From: Epulopiscium sp. Nele67-Bin004
GTDB lineage: Bacteria; Bacillota_A; Clostridia; Lachnospirales; Cellulosilyticaceae
Assembly (NCBI GenBank): GCA_002007315.1
Contig: LNZQ01000151.1
Location: forward strand, 1-7,281
Reading direction: 5' to 3'
DNA length: 7,281 nucleotides
This document shows positions 5,501 to 7,281 of the stretch, piece by piece (positions within the stretch are counted from its first letter, which is position 1; every line of letters begins with the position of its first letter). The notes beneath the pieces are model-generated. The model saw only the letters and a program-made list of their open reading frames with translations. It did no database searches and was not told where the DNA came from. Both the position numbers and the translations under genes were made by a program.

Positions 5501-5875
5501 TCACCTTCTTTTCTTATAGTACAATTTAATAAAAGGAAAAATTACTATATAGGCAATTGTATCATTTATAACAATATCTCTATAAGCATTTGGGTGCAAT
5601 TCTTGCCAAAACCCTGATAAAAATATATAGAATAGTGCCAACGAGATAAAAACAATATACGGCACTATAAATTCATAAATTTTGCTCTTGAACTTTATAT
5701 TTAATATTATATTGACTACTATTGAGGCTATTAAGCATAAAACTGCTCTATCTAAAATATGTGAATAAGTATCAGTAGTTCTTCCAAATGGCAGATTTAC
5801 AGCAATACTTGCTAAAGTCGTAATAGTAAATATTATGCAAAACAAATTTAATATTAATTTTGTGTATGATTTCAT
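5501..5875 (-). CDS. Small four-helix membrane protein of unknown function
   Basis: A 124-aa protein with four hydrophobic segments at about 6-28, 44-60, 67-88 and 102-120 and a positively charged YYKKRR end. The loop after the first helix carries GRTTDTYSHILDRA, a conserved-looking polar motif. It tentatively recalls small uncharacterised Firmicute membrane proteins of the DUF6608 kind, but that is from memory and uncertain. The start at ATG 5875 is preferred because GGAGG lies 5-6 bases upstream; the TTG 12 bases earlier overlaps that site. An extended -10 promoter is at 5906-5934. The gene ends 6 bases before the start of the upstream ATPase-nuclease, so the two form an operon. A membrane partner next to an ATPase-nuclease is compatible with an effector or sensor role, but nothing in its sequence proves one. 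Confidence 0.75.
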   Translation of the reverse strand: MKSYTKLILNLFCIIFTITTLASIAVNLPFGRTTDTYSHILDRAVLCLIASIVVNIILNIKFKSKIYEFIVPYIVFISLALFYIFLSGFWQELHPNAYRDIVINDTIAYIVIFPFIKLYYKKRR

Positions 5876-5905
5876 ATAACCCTCCAATATTTAATTAATG
5901 GCTTA

Positions 5906-5934
5906 ATTATAACATATCAATCATTACAAGTCAC
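5906..5934 (-). promoter_or_regulatory. Extended -10 promoter of the membrane protein/ATPase operon
   Basis: On the minus strand TATAAT (5906-5911) is a perfect -10, preceded by TGT, which makes the extended TGn motif. A partial -35 GTGACT (5929-5934) lies 17 bases upstream. It overlaps the last codons of the recombinase gene and points toward the ATG at 5875, so the operon can be transcribed independently of the recombinase. Confidence 0.6.
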
Positions 5935-6564
5935 TGGTTTACTTTCACGTTTAATTCCATTCTTATCTTCATATTCAGCAACTCTACGATAAAATGTATT
6001 AGGCTTTAGCCCTAAGGTGTTCATAGCTTTAACAGCAGTCATTTCATTATTTGTCCACTGGTTATACACATCTATAAAATTATCAGGAGCTTCTATTTTT
6101 TGTCTACCGAATTTGACACCCCTCTCACGTGCCAACTTAATTCCTTCAGCTTGATTAATTTTCATCTTAACTCGTTCTTCCTCAGCTAAGTAACTTAAAA
6201 TTTGTAATACTATATCTGAAATTAAAGTATCAAGGCTACCCATGTCTTTAAATTTAGTTGTATCAAGAAGAGGGATATCCAAAACTACAATATCTACTTT
6301 TTTTACCTTAACAATGTCGTGCCACTCATCTAATATCATTTGTTTATTTCTACCTAGTCTATCAAGTGATTTAATATAAATAACATCGCCTTCCCTAATA
6401 CATCTTTTTAAAAGTTGATAGTCAGGTCGCATAAAATCTTTACCACTTCCTATATCTGTAAATATACAACCTTCTTCAATACCCATTTGTTGTGCAGTAA
6501 TTAATTGTCTGTCCAAGTTTTGGTCTTTTGAATTTATTCTAATATAAAAAAATTCTCTTTTCAT
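5917..6564 (-). CDS. Small serine recombinase (resolvase/invertase family), active-site Ser replaced by Asn
   Basis: A 215-aa protein with the small resolvase/invertase layout: an N-terminal catalytic domain (1-about 130), a long E-helix (SYLAEEERVKMKINQAEGI, about 124-142) leading to GVKFGRQK, and a C-terminal HTH (about 169-195, ending NTFYRRVAEYE). Arg9, Arg46 (FMRPDY), Asp68/Arg69 and Arg72 (SLDRLGRN) match the active-site arginines and acid of gamma-delta resolvase. The position of the nucleophile, the Ser of YxRVS, is Asn11 in YIRINSKDQN; the next residue is Ser12. A single G-to-A change (AGT to AAT) would explain it. The protein may be inactive, may use Ser12, or may belong to a variant subgroup. 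The start at ATG 6564 has GAGGTG 6 bases upstream; the GTG at 6573 overlaps that site. It has its own promoter (6602-6630) and is otherwise intact. Confidence 0.88.
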   Translation of the reverse strand: MKREFFYIRINSKDQNLDRQLITAQQMGIEEGCIFTDIGSGKDFMRPDYQLLKRCIREGDVIYIKSLDRLGRNKQMILDEWHDIVKVKKVDIVVLDIPLLDTTKFKDMGSLDTLISDIVLQILSYLAEEERVKMKINQAEGIKLARERGVKFGRQKIEAPDNFIDVYNQWTNNEMTAVKAMNTLGLKPNTFYRRVAEYEDKNGIKRESKPVTCND

Positions 6565-6601
6565 AAATTTCACCTCATTATACGTATATTTTGTTGCAAT
6601 A

Positions 6602-6630
6602 AGTATACTATATATTTAGAAATGTTGCAA
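6602..6630 (-). promoter_or_regulatory. Sigma-A type promoter of the recombinase
   Basis: TTGCAA (6625-6630), a 17-base spacer and TATACT (6602-6607) on the minus strand form a near-consensus promoter. It would give a leader of about 30 bases before ATG 6564. The TTGCAACA word recurs at 6592-6599 and short palindromes (GTATAC, ATACGTAT) lie between, so a regulator or the recombinase itself could bind here. Confidence 0.65.
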
Positions 6631-6633
6631 ATA

Positions 6634-7281
6634 CTAAAGCCTCCTAATTTGACATGCAAAAACCCAAAAAAATCTAGTTAGTTCATAGGGCGGGCTATCT
6701 GAAGTTATTTTGTCAACTAAATTGCCTGTCATATTATAAATTTCAAATACTGCACCACTTAATGGTGAACCTGCAGGTAGTCCTGTTAATTCGTTATAAT
6801 CAGATGAGCGTTTGGTAATTACTATTTGTCCAGCCTTTGGCGTGTTTTCCCAAACTAGTTCAGTTGTTTTACCCTCTTTTATCCATAGAGTTTTAACTTC
6901 ATCGTCACCAATATAACCATCCGCTGGCTGTATCTCTCGTATTTTGTTCATTCCATATGTAAGTTCCTTATCAATCCAAACATAACCTTGATTGTCACTT
7001 ACATATTCGCCAATTGGTGTATTATTTGCATCATATAGTAAAAATTTAACACCACCTATACCTTCTTTAGTGATGGAATCAATCTTACGAATAAACAAAG
7101 AAGAAAGTGGAGTGTTTTCTACTTTTAATGTTACTCGCTGTCCATCAACAATAATAAAATCTATGGCTATATTTTCATTTTTAAATCCACTAGCTGCCTT
7201 TGTTTCTTTTAATATATAATCGCCAGCACTTAGACCATCAATTTCAATTCTACCATAACTATCTGTAGTGTAGTATCCAAC
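6634..7281 (-). CDS. SpaA/Cna_B-type surface protein, 5' end outside the window and 3' end truncated
   Basis: The frame is open from the window edge (7281) to TAG 6634-6636, 215 visible residues. It holds repeated Cna_B/SpaA-like beta-sandwich domains. Residues 1-58 are the tail of one (YILKETKAASGF, ending VENTP). Residues 59-148 are a complete one, with Lys in LFIRKID and Glu in IREIQPADGY at the positions of isopeptide-forming residues in this fold. Residues 149-196 are the first half of a third (KAGQIVITKRSS through KITSDS). From about 6694 downward the domain stops and an unrelated tail, PPYELTRFFWVFACQIRRL, leads to the stop. No remaining half-domain, LPXTG sorting signal or membrane anchor follows, so the gene is truncated and any product would probably not be wall-anchored. 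A full-length protein would be a sortase-attached adhesin or pilin-like stalk. A TTG start near 7098 is not used because the frame continues upstream. Confidence 0.85.
   Translation of the reverse strand, partial: VGYYTTDSYGRIEIDGLSAGDYILKETKAASGFKNENIAIDFIIVDGQRVTLKVENTPLSSLFIRKIDSITKEGIGGVKFLLYDANNTPIGEYVSDNQGYVWIDKELTYGMNKIREIQPADGYIGDDEVKTLWIKEGKTTELVWENTPKAGQIVITKRSSDYNELTGLPAGSPLSGAVFEIYNMTGNLVDKITSDSPPYELTRFFWVFACQIRRL

Noticed and set aside
6992..7219. Plus-strand 75-aa frame
   Set aside because: Antisense to the Cna_B repeats, which give a coherent protein on the minus strand.
1..7281. CRISPR array, tRNA, rRNA
   Set aside because: No regularly spaced direct repeats and no tRNA- or rRNA-like conserved segments were seen on either strand.

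Overview
The window looks like a piece of the accessory genome of a low-GC Gram-positive anaerobe, most likely a Clostridia (Lachnospiraceae-like) gut or oral bacterium. The AT-rich base composition, strong GGAGG-type ribosome sites, a SpaA/Cna_B-type surface protein, a clostridial-type small serine recombinase, a Xre-type membrane-anchored regulator and the AAA-ATPase_like/PDDEXK_9 family all point that way. This is inferred from motifs only; no database search was possible.

Left part (1-1160): the first codons of a leftward gene run off the left edge behind a strong hairpin. They are followed by AT-rich DNA that holds the decayed remains of a rightward DDE transposase (about 399-837, with two in-frame stops and a poly-A frameshift). 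Next comes a short GC-rich hairpin (1035-1057) enclosed by a perfect 12-bp inverted repeat (988-999 / 1119-1130). A rightward gene for a helix-turn-helix protein with one membrane segment follows (1161-1607). It converges on the leftward cluster at a bidirectional terminator (1649-1679).

Central part (1673-5875, all leftward): in transcription order the cluster has a four-helix membrane protein, an ATPase-nuclease (523 aa), a broken DUF4177-like small gene, a second ATPase-nuclease (523 aa), a GNAT acetyltransferase reduced to its C-terminal end, and a C-terminal scrap of an Rpn/PDDEXK_2-type protein. Gaps are tiny or negative, so this reads as one operon behind the extended -10 promoter at 5906-5934. 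The two ATPase-nucleases are paralogues with mosaic identity: the ATP-binding half differs at roughly half of its residues, the rest is about 80% identical, and two patches are about 95% identical in DNA. That pattern suggests local gene conversion.

Right part (5917-7281): a leftward small serine recombinase has its own good promoter, but Asn stands where the catalytic Ser is expected. Immediately upstream is the 3' end of a SpaA-type surface protein whose third repeat is cut off mid-domain at about 6694 and capped by an unrelated tail. The recombinase unit therefore probably lies at the edge of an inserted or rearranged segment.

Overall this is a mobile-element graveyard with one apparently intact module, the membrane protein plus two ATPase-nucleases. 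Its function is unknown; a role in defence or DNA mobility is an inference from the domains and context.
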